From: JBGRQB01 sp041725875 | Lineage (GTDB): Bacteria; Bacteroidota; Ignavibacteria; Ignavibacteriales; Melioribacteraceae | Assembly: GCA_041725875.1 (NCBI GenBank) | Contig: JBGRQB010000108.1 | Coordinates: 1 to 14,542 of the forward strand | Direction of reading: 5' to 3' | Length of the DNA stretch: 14,542 nt | Shown: positions 1 to 6,594 of the stretch, piece by piece | How positions within the stretch are numbered: position 1 is the stretch's first letter | Layout of the letters: each line of letters starts with the position of its first letter | Made by a program: the position numbers and the translations under genes | The notes under the pieces: model-generated | What the model saw: only the letters and a program-made list of their open reading frames with translations | Databases searched by the model: none | Told to the model about the DNA's origin: nothing

Positions 1-182
1 AAGATGAATTTTCAACACCAACAGTATCTATTCACCGCTCGCTCCATTGCTGGGAAATGAATTTCAGCTGGACCCCGACAGGCTTTTTCAGGGGTTACAA
101 CTTTGAAATAAGAATGGTAGCGCCGATGTTTAAAGATATTAAAGTTGAAAAATCGAGAAGAATTTATTCAGGTCTGAGATAA
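1..182 (+). CDS. C-terminal end of an LptD/OstA-like outer-membrane LPS-assembly protein (partial)
   Basis: The frame is open from base 3 and ends in TAA at 180-182, giving the last 59 residues of a protein that starts before the window. The visible tail contains SLHCWEMNFSWTPTG followed by FEIRMVAPMFKDIKVEK. This resembles the closing strands of the LptD/OstA-like outer-membrane proteins of Bacteroidota and relatives, which usually carry an LHCWE...W.P.G segment followed by a short 'K.P...DIK.EK' strand. LptD inserts lipopolysaccharide into the outer leaflet of the outer membrane. The alternating aromatic and polar residues suit a beta-barrel terminus. The stop codon overlaps the start of the next gene (TAATG), so this is probably the upstream member of the operon that follows. 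The identification rests on a short segment, so another large barrel protein is possible. Confidence 0.66.
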   Translation, partial: DEFSTPTVSIHRSLHCWEMNFSWTPTGFFRGYNFEIRMVAPMFKDIKVEKSRRIYSGLR

Positions 183-637
183 TGAAACAATACATAATTG
201 ACGGTAATAACCTTATCGGAAAAATAAAAGAATTGCGTTCTTTGCAAAAAAAAGATCCGCAGGCTTCAAGGGAAAAACTTGCTTTTATGCTCGACAGATA
301 CTTTTCCTGCAAAGTACAAAAAGCTACTTTACATCTTGACGGATTTCCTGCCGAAGCAATTAGAACGACTTATGTAAAAATTGAATATTCCGAAAACAAA
401 ACTGCTGACGAAAACATAAAATTTGAAATAGAAATTTCAAACAATCCCAAACTTCTTTATGTGGTTACTTCCGATCACAACTTAATGGAATTTGCCAGAG
501 TCTGTAGTTCTGTTGTAATTAAAAGTGAAAATTTTGTGAAAGAAATAAACAGCAACTCAAGAGGTGATGTTGAAGAGAACCTTACAAAAGATATTTCAGA
601 TGATGAAATGAGACAATTATTCGGAGTAACTGAGTGA
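182..637 (+). CDS. YacP/Rae1-like NYN (PIN-fold) ribonuclease
   Basis: This 151-residue protein has the hallmarks of a YacP-type NYN domain. It opens with YIIDGNN (Asp7), has a second acidic strand HLDGF (Asp53), a TADE motif (Asp76) and VVTSDHNL (Asp98). These are the usual metal-binding acidic positions of PIN/NYN nucleases. B. subtilis Rae1 (YacP) is a ribosome-associated endoribonuclease of about 170 residues, so this one is slightly shorter but covers the fold. It ends in a charged linker and a short DDEMRQLFG segment typical of the family tail. A role in RNA cleavage is inferred from the family; the target is unknown. The ATG overlaps the preceding stop by one base, and the TGA lies inside the GTG start of crcB, so it should be translationally coupled to both neighbours. 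Confidence 0.8.
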   Translation: MKQYIIDGNNLIGKIKELRSLQKKDPQASREKLAFMLDRYFSCKVQKATLHLDGFPAEAIRTTYVKIEYSENKTADENIKFEIEISNNPKLLYVVTSDHNLMEFARVCSSVVIKSENFVKEINSNSRGDVEENLTKDISDDEMRQLFGVTE

Positions 638-1002
638 TAAAATATCTTCTCGTAATGCTTGGCGCCGGAGTAGGTGGCGGATTAAGATTTTATGTTTCAG
701 ATATGATGCATAAACTCTTCCCTGTTTATTTTCCTGTCGGTACGCTTACGGTTAATTTCATCGGGAGTCTGATATTGGGCTTTTTAATTTTCGGACTCGA
801 TGAAAAAAATATTTTATCTTCAGATATGAAACTTCTGCTTGGAGTAGGATTTTGCGGAGGTTTTACTACCTTTTCCACATTTTCTCTTGAAACATTATAC
901 TTGATACGTGATGCTGAATTTCTTTATACCGGATTAAATGTTGCAGCTAATGTAATTTTGACAATTACAGCTGTTTATATATCTTATATATTAACAAAAT
1001 AG
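634..1002 (+). CDS. crcB: CrcB/Fluc fluoride ion channel
   Basis: A 122-residue, very hydrophobic protein with four predicted membrane helices (about 4-24, 34-54, 66-90 and 98-120), the normal size and topology for a Fluc subunit. Family motifs are present: GGGLRFY near the N-terminus, GTLTVN at 36-41 with the pore-lining Asn41, and GGFTTFSTFSLE at 75-86 with the phenylalanines (Phe80, Phe83) that line the fluoride path and the central sodium-site region. Fluc channels are antiparallel dimers in the inner membrane that let cytoplasmic fluoride leak out. The start is GTG at 634, overlapping the previous TGA by 4 nt, and CGGAG at 622-626 is a well-placed ribosome binding site. No crcB riboswitch is recognisable just upstream, where the sequence is coding. 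It is followed after 7 nt by a DUF190 gene, a common partner. Confidence 0.93.
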   Translation: MIKYLLVMLGAGVGGGLRFYVSDMMHKLFPVYFPVGTLTVNFIGSLILGFLIFGLDEKNILSSDMKLLLGVGFCGGFTTFSTFSLETLYLIRDAEFLYTGLNVAANVILTITAVYISYILTK

Positions 1003-1009
1003 AGTTAAG

Positions 1010-1369
1010 ATGAACATTTCAGGTAAAGCAAATACTTTACGAATTTTTCTTGGTGAAGAGGATCATTTTCTTCATAAACCTGTTTACGCACTTATTCTTG
1101 CAGAAGCCAGAAAAGCTCACCTTGCAGGCTGTTCAGTTTACAGAGGTGTTATGGGATTTGGCCGCGACAGTGTAGTTCACAGCTCAAAATTTCTGGCTGT
1201 TTCCGAAGATATGCCGGTTGTTATAGAAATTATAGACGAAGCTGAAAAAATTGAAGAATTCATTCCCACTGTAAAAGAAATATTTGAATCGTCCGATTGC
1301 GGAGGATTGGTAACAATTCAGCCTGTTGAAATTGTTCATATTTCATCTTCCAAGAAAGGAATAAATTGA
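1010..1369 (+). CDS. DUF190 family (PII-like) protein
   Basis: A 119-residue cytoplasmic protein with the DUF190 pattern: LRIFLGEEDHF near the N-terminus, a helix with ARKAHLAGCSVYRGVMGFG at 33-51, and MPVVIEIID then VTIQPVEIV in the C-terminal half. DUF190 proteins adopt a GlnB/PII-like ferredoxin fold and are often encoded beside crcB or fused to it. That suggests a regulatory or ligand-sensing role in fluoride handling, but no biochemical function is firmly known. It lies 7 nt after crcB, and its TGA overlaps the TTG start of the next gene by 4 nt. The family assignment is seen in the sequence; the fluoride link is inferred from neighbourhood. Confidence 0.86.
   Translation: MNISGKANTLRIFLGEEDHFLHKPVYALILAEARKAHLAGCSVYRGVMGFGRDSVVHSSKFLAVSEDMPVVIEIIDEAEKIEEFIPTVKEIFESSDCGGLVTIQPVEIVHISSSKKGIN
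1355..1360 (+). promoter_or_regulatory. Ribosome binding site that supports the TTG start of the PAP2 gene
   Basis: AAAGGA lies 5 nt before the TTG at 1366. It supports initiation at this non-ATG codon, from which a complete signal sequence is read; the next in-frame ATG is deep inside the protein. Confidence 0.55.
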
Positions 1370-2151
1370 TAAAAAAAGATTTCAAAATAATATTTTTTGT
1401 TGTTATCATTTTATTATCAATAACAACAAATGCACAAAACCGCTATAACTTCAATCAATATTTTGAAGAAACCGGAGATCTGCTTTGCAAACCTTCTCAT
1501 TGGGGTAAAAATGATTTTATTCGTTTAGGCTCTATTCTTGGTTCTGCATTTTTAATTATGCAGATTGATGAAACAATCAGAGATGAAGTTCTTAAAGACA
1601 GAAGTTTTTACTACACTCCCCCGATAGAATTTGCGCGTAGATGGGGCGAACCTTTAACAACATTGGTAATTGCAGGCGGTTTGTCGCTTCAGGGATTAAT
1701 TACTGATAACAAATCCAATCAGCATCTTGCTTATGAAATAATGCAGTCATTTTCATATACAGCCGGTTTAACCGGTGCATTAAAATTGTCACTCGGAAGA
1801 GCGCGTCCTTTTACAGGAAGAAGCCCTTTTAAATTTGAACCTTTTCAACACGTTCAGAATGCGTTCCGCTCCTTTCCTTCCGGACATACAAGTATTGCGT
1901 TTTCACTCTCCACAGTGCTTGCAGAACGCACTGACAGCGATTTTCTGAAAGTTGTTTATTATATTCCGGCAGTGGCGACTGCATTTTCCAGAGTTTATCA
2001 AAATCATCACTGGACCAGCGATGTTTTTATTGGCGCCTGCATCGGGTATTTTATTGGCAAGTTTGTTACAGATTTGCATAACAAAACTTCCAAACCGGAA
2101 AATATCACTGCACCGCCTTCAAATCATTTTTCATTAACTTTTCAGTTTTAA
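1366..2151 (+). CDS. PAP2-superfamily membrane phosphatase with N-terminal signal sequence
   Basis: This 261-residue protein has all three PAP2 phosphatase motifs: KLSLGRARP (Lys140, Arg147, Pro148), PSGH (171-174, His174 as general acid) and SRVYQNHHWTSD (Ser208, Arg209, nucleophile His215, Asp219). It should therefore hydrolyse phosphomonoesters or diphosphates such as undecaprenyl diphosphate, phosphatidate or lipid A phosphates; the substrate cannot be told from sequence. Residues 1-23 form a basic, strongly hydrophobic signal sequence ending TTNAQN, and further hydrophobic helices follow (about 53-66, 97-112, 129-143, 172-187, 195-207 and 218-236). The active site should face the periplasm. 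The C-terminus ends in alternating residues with a terminal Phe (LTFQF). The TTG start overlaps the DUF190 stop by 4 nt. Position after an LptD-like gene suggests envelope-lipid work, which is inference. Confidence 0.85.
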   Translation: MIKKDFKIIFFVVIILLSITTNAQNRYNFNQYFEETGDLLCKPSHWGKNDFIRLGSILGSAFLIMQIDETIRDEVLKDRSFYYTPPIEFARRWGEPLTTLVIAGGLSLQGLITDNKSNQHLAYEIMQSFSYTAGLTGALKLSLGRARPFTGRSPFKFEPFQHVQNAFRSFPSGHTSIAFSLSTVLAERTDSDFLKVVYYIPAVATAFSRVYQNHHWTSDVFIGACIGYFIGKFVTDLHNKTSKPENITAPPSNHFSLTFQF

Positions 2152-2169
2152 AAATTAAACCGGTAAGAT

Positions 2170-3288
2170 ATGTTAACAAACAGCGAGCTTAAAAGATATA
2201 ACCGTCATATAATAATGTCGGAAGTTGGAGTTGAAGGACAGGAAAAATTAAAATCCGCCAGAGTTTTAGTTATTGGCGCAGGAGGATTAGGCTGCCCTGT
2301 TTTACAATATCTTTCAGCTGCCGGTGTTGGAACCATTGGAATTGTTGATTATGATGTTGTATCTGAAAGTAATTTGCAGAGACAAATATTATTTACTCCT
2401 GATGATATAGATAAATCAAAAGCAGAAACAGCTTCAAAAAAACTTAAACAGCAAAATCCAAATGTAAATTTTGAAGTGTTTCCCGTTCCTCTTACCAAAG
2501 ATAATGTGTTAGAACTCTTCAAGAAGTTTGATATAATAGTTGACGGATCAGATAATTTTCCGACTCGCTTTTTAATAAATGATGCTTGCGTATTAACCGA
2601 TAAACCTCTTGTATCGGGGGCAATTTATAAGTTTTTCGGTCAGGTTTCAGTTTACAATTATCAAAATGGTCCAACGTACCGATGCATTTTTCCTGAACAG
2701 CCGGAAGAAAGCGATCTTCCAAACTGCTCTACAATTGGAGTTATCGGAGTAATTCCGGGATTAATCGGTTCGCTTCAGGCTAACGAAGTTATCAAAATAA
2801 TTATTGGTAAAGGAAAAACTCTCTCCGGCACGCTTTTGCAAATTGATGCTTTAACAATGAAAATTGATGAAATAGAATTTGAACGCGATCCGGAAGCTGC
2901 TGATATAAAAGAGCTGGGCGAATATGGCGAAACCTGCAGCATTGATGTTGCAGATGAGCAGGTAAACTCAATATCCCCAATAGATCTTCACGAGAAACTA
3001 AAAAATAACGCCGATATAAAAATTTTTGATGTGAGATCAAAAGAGCAATTTAACGGATATAATATAGGCGGCGAAAATGTAGAAACAGAAGATCTTCTTT
3101 TTGAAAAAATAAAACTCCCTTCCGATAAAATGATAGTAATTGTCTGCGAATTTGGTGAGCAAAGTGCTGCAATAGTTGAGCATCTTCAGCATAATGAAAA
3201 CCTGCAAAATGTCTACAATCTCGACGGCGGATTACAGAAATGGATTGATGAAAATCTGGAAATGAACTTCAGCAAAAATAAATCATAA
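2170..3288 (+). CDS. ThiF/MoeB/HesA E1-like adenylyltransferase fused to a C-terminal rhodanese domain
   Basis: A 372-residue fusion. Residues 1-245 are a ThiF/MoeB domain: RYNRHIIM, the nucleotide loop GAGGLG (36-41), Asp60, NLQRQ (68-72), VDGSDNFPTR (124-133), and Cys186 in PNCSTIG at the usual catalytic-cysteine crossover region. Residues 268-365 are rhodanese-like, with IFDVRS (285-290) and an active loop CEFGEQS (Cys326 to Ser332). Such proteins adenylate the C-terminal glycine of a ubiquitin-like sulfur carrier (MoaD or ThiS type) and pass sulfur to it, for molybdopterin, thiamine or cysteine synthesis. The two CxxC zinc pairs of E. coli MoeB are degenerate: the first is TYRC (169-172) and the second region reads PEAADIKEL without cysteines. 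No carrier gene is near, so the pathway is undetermined. The gene starts 18 nt after the PAP2 stop and probably ends the operon. Confidence 0.86.
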   Translation: MLTNSELKRYNRHIIMSEVGVEGQEKLKSARVLVIGAGGLGCPVLQYLSAAGVGTIGIVDYDVVSESNLQRQILFTPDDIDKSKAETASKKLKQQNPNVNFEVFPVPLTKDNVLELFKKFDIIVDGSDNFPTRFLINDACVLTDKPLVSGAIYKFFGQVSVYNYQNGPTYRCIFPEQPEESDLPNCSTIGVIGVIPGLIGSLQANEVIKIIIGKGKTLSGTLLQIDALTMKIDEIEFERDPEAADIKELGEYGETCSIDVADEQVNSISPIDLHEKLKNNADIKIFDVRSKEQFNGYNIGGENVETEDLLFEKIKLPSDKMIVIVCEFGEQSAAIVEHLQHNENLQNVYNLDGGLQKWIDENLEMNFSKNKS

Positions 3289-3318
3289 ATTTATTTCGAT
3301 ACCTTATTACTTCCGACT

Positions 3319-3341
3319 GAATTGATTTTACAATTCTTTTT
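3319..3341 (+). terminator. Weak terminator-like inverted repeat after the MoeB-rhodanese gene
   Basis: GAATTG (3319-3324) and CAATTC (3331-3336) form a 6 bp stem with a 6 nt loop, followed by five T residues (3337-3341). The stem is AT-rich and weak. It overlaps the -35 box of the next promoter, so it could also be a chance arrangement or an operator. Confidence 0.3.
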
Positions 3342-3355
3342 GAATATTTTATAAT
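3327..3355 (+). promoter_or_regulatory. Sigma70-like promoter for the DUF4937-like gene
   Basis: TTTACA (3327-3332) and a perfect TATAAT (3350-3355) are separated by exactly 17 bp, a near-consensus housekeeping promoter. The predicted start would be near 3362, leaving an untranslated leader of about 87 nt. That leader holds a small hairpin, ATTCC at 3390-3394 with GGAAT at 3402-3406. The placement in the only sizeable plus-strand gap before an isolated gene supports the call. Confidence 0.52.
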
Positions 3356-3438
3356 CGGATATTTAGTATTTTTTATAAATGCCGCGAGTATTCCGTAAAA
3401 TGGAATCAGATCAACAATCACAATACAATATTTGTCCC

Positions 3439-3443
3439 GGAGG
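3439..3443 (+). promoter_or_regulatory. Ribosome binding site of the DUF4937-like gene
   Basis: GGAGG lies 5 nt before the ATG at 3449, a near-perfect anti-16S match. It fixes this ATG as the start. Confidence 0.7.
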
Positions 3444-3448
3444 CTGAT

Positions 3449-4087
3449 ATGATAGTAAAATGGATTGAATGCCAGGTAGAGGAAGATCACAAAACAAAAT
3501 TTTCAGAAGCACAGGAAAAATGGGCTAAAACCAAAGATGTGCCCGGATTTATTGCACAAACCGGAGGCTGGGATTCAATATATCCTGAAAAAGCTTATAT
3601 TATTGCTTTTTGGGAAGATGAAGAATCTTTGCGCGAATTTATGCTCAATGATCACGATAACCTATATGATGAAACAAATCAGGCAGGGACTTACGAAAAA
3701 TTAACTATTAACTATTTTACGAGTCAGACAGAACTCCACGGCGATGCTGATTCTTTACTTGATGCAATTGAACACAGCTTCTTTTTACGAGCGGTAAACT
3801 GCATTGTTCGCTCAAACGGAACCAAACATTTTGAAAATGTGCAAAAGTCAGTCTGGCTCCCCGGTTTCAAAAAAGCTGACGGAATGCAAGGCGGCCTGTT
3901 TTCTAAAAGTCAGGGAGAACAAAATCATTACCATCTTTCAGCATTTTGGGATTATCCTGAATCAAATAATAAATTTGAGAAATCTGAGTTATTGTCACTA
4001 AGAAAAATAGCAGCTGTGAATGAAGATATTTTGAGTCTGGATGTAGCCCTTGTAGATATTGAAGAATCCTGGAAAGTAATTCCGTAA
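3449..4087 (+). CDS. DUF4937-like protein with two ferredoxin-like (ABM-type) halves
   Basis: A 212-residue soluble protein. Residues 1-95 resemble the DUF4937 family (B. subtilis YdbC type): MIVKWIECQV, KFSEAQEKW, PGFIAQTGGWD, IIAFWEDEESLREFM. These are dimeric alpha/beta-barrel proteins related to antibiotic-biosynthesis monooxygenase-like folds, of unknown function. Residues 113-176 repeat the pattern: LRAVNCIV, HFENVQKSVW, PGF, MQGGLF and LSAFWDYPESNNKF. Cys8/Cys118, Gln22/Gln132, PGF 32-34/138-140 and AFW 53-55/165-167 line up, so the protein looks like an internal duplication that forms an intramolecular barrel. The start has an excellent ribosome binding site. The gene is monocistronic, with its own promoter and a strong terminator 6 nt past the stop. 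No catalytic residue can be assigned. Confidence 0.72.
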   Translation: MIVKWIECQVEEDHKTKFSEAQEKWAKTKDVPGFIAQTGGWDSIYPEKAYIIAFWEDEESLREFMLNDHDNLYDETNQAGTYEKLTINYFTSQTELHGDADSLLDAIEHSFFLRAVNCIVRSNGTKHFENVQKSVWLPGFKKADGMQGGLFSKSQGEQNHYHLSAFWDYPESNNKFEKSELLSLRKIAAVNEDILSLDVALVDIEESWKVIP

Positions 4088-4093
4088 ATAAAA

Positions 4094-4120
4094 AAAACAG
4101 GTCATTTAATGACCTGTTTT
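4094..4120. terminator. Bidirectional rho-independent terminator between convergent genes
   Basis: A perfect 12 bp stem (4094-4105 with 4109-4120; core ACAGGTCAT/ATGACCTGT) closes a 3 nt loop. A-rich sequence precedes it and T residues form its right edge, so it has a U-tract when read on either strand. It serves the DUF4937-like gene on the plus strand and the flavoprotein gene on the minus strand, whose stop lies at 4126-4128. Confidence 0.9.
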
Positions 4121-4125
4121 CAATT

Positions 4126-5676
4126 TTATACTAATATTTCCCCAATGCTTTTTGCACAATTCTCACCATCAATAGCAGCAGAAATAATTCCGCCTGCATA
4201 TCCGGCTCCTTCACCTGCGGGAAACAATCCTTTTATTTCAACATGCATTAAACTTTTTCTGTCTCTTGGAATGCGTATAGGTGAGCTTGTTCTGGTTTCG
4301 GGTGCAATCATTTTTGCTTCTTCAGTATAATAGCCTTTCATCTTTGAGTTAAATACCTGTAAAGCTCTGGTTAATCTTTTAGATATATTTTGAGTTAAGA
4401 TATTATGAACCGGTGCACTTACAATTCCCGGTTTGTATGATGTGTCAGGAAGAGTCGAAGAAATTTTTCCCTTTACAAAATCTGTTACACGCTGAGCCGG
4501 CGCAACCTGAGTTTCGCCTCCGGCTTTGTATGCTCTTCTTTCAAGTGCTTTTTGATATTCGAGTCCGGCAAAAACTCCGTGCTTGCCATATTTTTTATGC
4601 CAGTCTTTTTCAGTAACAGAAACTACGAGTCCGGCATTTGCATAAGGTGAATTTCTTTTTGAGACTGACATTCCGTTCAGAACCAGTTCTTCTTTTCCGG
4701 TTGTAGCGGGAACCAGAATTCCGCCCGGACACATACAAAAAGAATAGACTCCCCTTTCTGAAACCTGACAGGCAAGGCTATATTCGGCTGCCGGTAAATT
4801 TTTATGTCGCTCAGACTGATGATATTGAATTGTGTCAATCAATTCCTGCGGGTGTTCAATACGAACTCCCATAGCAAAATCTTTTGCTTCCAGTTTTACT
4901 TTATGTTTATCCAGAAGATAAAATATATCACGTGCCGAGTGACCTGTTGCAAGTAAAACCGCATCTGCTGTATATTCTTCACTGTCATTAACAACAACTC
5001 CTTTTATGGTTTTGTTATCAATTATCAAATCTGTTACTTTTGAGTTAAAATGAAATTCTCCGCCATTTTCAAGAATAGTTTCGCGTATACTTTTAATAAT
5101 ATTAGGAAGGTTATTTGAACCAATGTGCGGATGAGCTTCAACCAGAATTGCAGGATCTGCACCATGCTGAACAAGCAGATTCAATATTCTTTTTACATCT
5201 CCTCTTTTTGTAGAGCGTGTATAAAGTTTTCCGTCGCTGTATGTTCCAGCACCACCTTCACCAAAACAATAGTTTGATTCTGTGTTAACAATCTGATCAA
5301 TATTAATTTTTTTCAGATCTTTTCGTCTGTCCTGAACATCTTTTCCTCTTTCAAGAACAACTGGTTTTATTCCCTGTTCTATCAGTCGAAGTGCGCCAAA
5401 CAAACCTGCGGGTCCGCTCCCGACAACAATTACTTTTTTATCATTTTTACATTTACTGAAATTAACAGGAGAAAAAAGAGGTTGTTCCGGTTCATTTACA
5501 TAAACTTTAACCCTGAGTTTGTAAACGGGCTTTTTTCTCGAATCTATAGATTTCCTAATAACCTGAACTGAAATTTCATTCTGCTTTAATTTTAATCGTT
5601 TCGCGGCCTGTTTTTTAATTTCTTCAGTATTATTAATACTGGAAGGCCAGATTGTAATATCGGTCTCTTTTACCAT
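4126..5676 (-). CDS. COG2509-type FAD-dependent oxidoreductase (uncharacterised dehydrogenase)
   Basis: A 516-residue flavoprotein. Residues 1-75 form a small N-terminal domain with alternating basic and hydrophobic strands, as in COG2509 proteins. The FAD-binding Rossmann motif VVGSGPAGLFGALRL is at 84-98, with the acidic end of the strand at LERG (109-111). GEGGAGTYSDGKL (139-151), LLATGHSARD (241-250) and the closing GLFPAGEGAGYAGGI (483-497) with its FAD-contacting tail are family signatures. A CMC dicysteine at 314-316 sits in VYSFCMCPGG. The reaction is unknown; the family is called 'uncharacterised FAD-dependent dehydrogenase', and cytosolic location is likely as no signal is seen. AAGGGGA (5684-5690 on this strand) gives a clear ribosome binding site. 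The gene follows the SDR gene by 46 nt in the same direction and ends at the shared bidirectional terminator. Confidence 0.85.
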   Translation of the reverse strand: MVKETDITIWPSSINNTEEIKKQAAKRLKLKQNEISVQVIRKSIDSRKKPVYKLRVKVYVNEPEQPLFSPVNFSKCKNDKKVIVVGSGPAGLFGALRLIEQGIKPVVLERGKDVQDRRKDLKKINIDQIVNTESNYCFGEGGAGTYSDGKLYTRSTKRGDVKRILNLLVQHGADPAILVEAHPHIGSNNLPNIIKSIRETILENGGEFHFNSKVTDLIIDNKTIKGVVVNDSEEYTADAVLLATGHSARDIFYLLDKHKVKLEAKDFAMGVRIEHPQELIDTIQYHQSERHKNLPAAEYSLACQVSERGVYSFCMCPGGILVPATTGKEELVLNGMSVSKRNSPYANAGLVVSVTEKDWHKKYGKHGVFAGLEYQKALERRAYKAGGETQVAPAQRVTDFVKGKISSTLPDTSYKPGIVSAPVHNILTQNISKRLTRALQVFNSKMKGYYTEEAKMIAPETRTSSPIRIPRDRKSLMHVEIKGLFPAGEGAGYAGGIISAAIDGENCAKSIGEILV

Positions 5677-5722
5677 TGAGTCCCCTTCTTATGGAGAAAT
5701 TTTTGAAACCTCAAATATACCA

Positions 5723-6514
5723 TTAAAAAGCTGATTTAACAATTCCTCCGTCAACCGGAATTACATTACCTGTAATGTATCCTGCTTTTTCCGATGCAAT
5801 AAATGCAACGGCAGAAGCTATTTCGTCCGGACGCGCAAGTCGTTTAAGAGGAACTTCGCAAGCCAGTTCACCTAAAATATGTTCGTGTGAATCTCCTGTT
5901 TCTTTGGCTATTTCCACGGCAAGTTCGTATAACCTGTGTGTTAAAGTATATCCCGGAGCAATACAATTTGCCGTAACATTAAATTCACCAATTTCATTAC
6001 TTAAGGTTTTTGTGTAGCCTCTTACTGCTGAACGAAGTGAATTGGAGAGCACAAAATTTTTAATTGGCTGTTTAACAGTAAATGATGTAATGTTGATAAT
6101 TCTGCCCCAGTGTTTCTCTTTCATTGATGGTAAAACAAGATTAACAAACCGGGTAACGCTCATCAGTACCTGTCTGTAACTTTCTTCCCAAATAGTTTCA
6201 TCAATAGAATCTATTTTACCTGTTGGCGGGCCACCGCAATTATTGACAAGAATATCAATTGAGCCAAACTCATCTCGAACAATCTCAAAAGTTTTTCTTA
6301 TATCATCACTTTTTGATAGATCGCATTTTATCCATAATGGTTCTTCGCCGTAATTTTCTTTAATCTCGCCTGCTGTGGTAATAAGATTTTCTTCGTTGCT
6401 GCTGCAAATAGCAACTTTGGCACCTTCGGAAATTAATGATTCGGCAATTGCCCTTCCTATACCTTTGCTGGCGGCTGTTACAAGTGCGGTTCTTTTTTTT
6501 ATACCAAGATCCAT
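5723..6514 (-). CDS. Short-chain dehydrogenase/reductase-like protein with altered catalytic residues
   Basis: A 263-residue Rossmann protein close to 3-oxoacyl-ACP reductases. It has the cofactor loop TAASKGIG (13-20), an NNCGG variant of the NNAG motif (91-95), Ser144 in NITS, and PGYTLT with a typical YITGNVIPVDGG end (246-257). The usual YxxxK catalytic pair is absent: aligning VLSNSLRSAVRGYTKTL against the canonical YSASK helix puts Ser157 at Tyr and Arg161 at Lys. This matches the subgroup described as beta-ketoacyl-ACP-reductase-like SDRs lacking a perfect catalytic tetrad (cd05344 type), whose reaction is unclear. I place the start at the ATG of 6514 with GGGA five bases upstream. A longer reading would begin at a TTG at 6553 and add 13 residues not usual in the family. 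It probably heads a two-gene operon with the flavoprotein. Confidence 0.82.
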   Translation of the reverse strand: MDLGIKKRTALVTAASKGIGRAIAESLISEGAKVAICSSNEENLITTAGEIKENYGEEPLWIKCDLSKSDDIRKTFEIVRDEFGSIDILVNNCGGPPTGKIDSIDETIWEESYRQVLMSVTRFVNLVLPSMKEKHWGRIINITSFTVKQPIKNFVLSNSLRSAVRGYTKTLSNEIGEFNVTANCIAPGYTLTHRLYELAVEIAKETGDSHEHILGELACEVPLKRLARPDEIASAVAFIASEKAGYITGNVIPVDGGIVKSAF

Positions 6515-6594
6515 AAAAATCCCGTAAACAGTTAATGGTTTAATGGAATACAAGTTATTTTCGGAAATTGGTTATAAAAATTGAGGATTTAAAA

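Noticed and set aside
1..634. Possible fluoride (crcB) riboswitch before crcB
   Set aside because: The sequence ahead of crcB is continuous coding DNA for the LptD-like and NYN proteins; I could not identify the conserved riboswitch core.
3421..3434. AATATTTG as a TAnnTTTG promoter box before the DUF4937-like gene
   Set aside because: The TA pair is not at the required position, and it lies almost on the ribosome binding site; the upstream TTTACA/TATAAT pair is better.
3269..3490. A 73-residue minus-strand open frame covering the gap between the MoeB-rhodanese and DUF4937-like genes
   Set aside because: It overlaps both neighbours on the opposite strand, has no family motif, and covers the promoter and ribosome site of the next gene; its composition looks like AT-rich noise.
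4109..4330. A 73-residue plus-strand open frame starting in the bidirectional terminator
   Set aside because: It is antisense to the flavoprotein gene and begins inside the hairpin; no domain or ribosome site supports it.
6515..6553. N-terminal extension of the SDR from a TTG codon
   Set aside because: The start would be TTG; family members begin near MDLGIK, and the ATG at 6514 has a GGGA element upstream.
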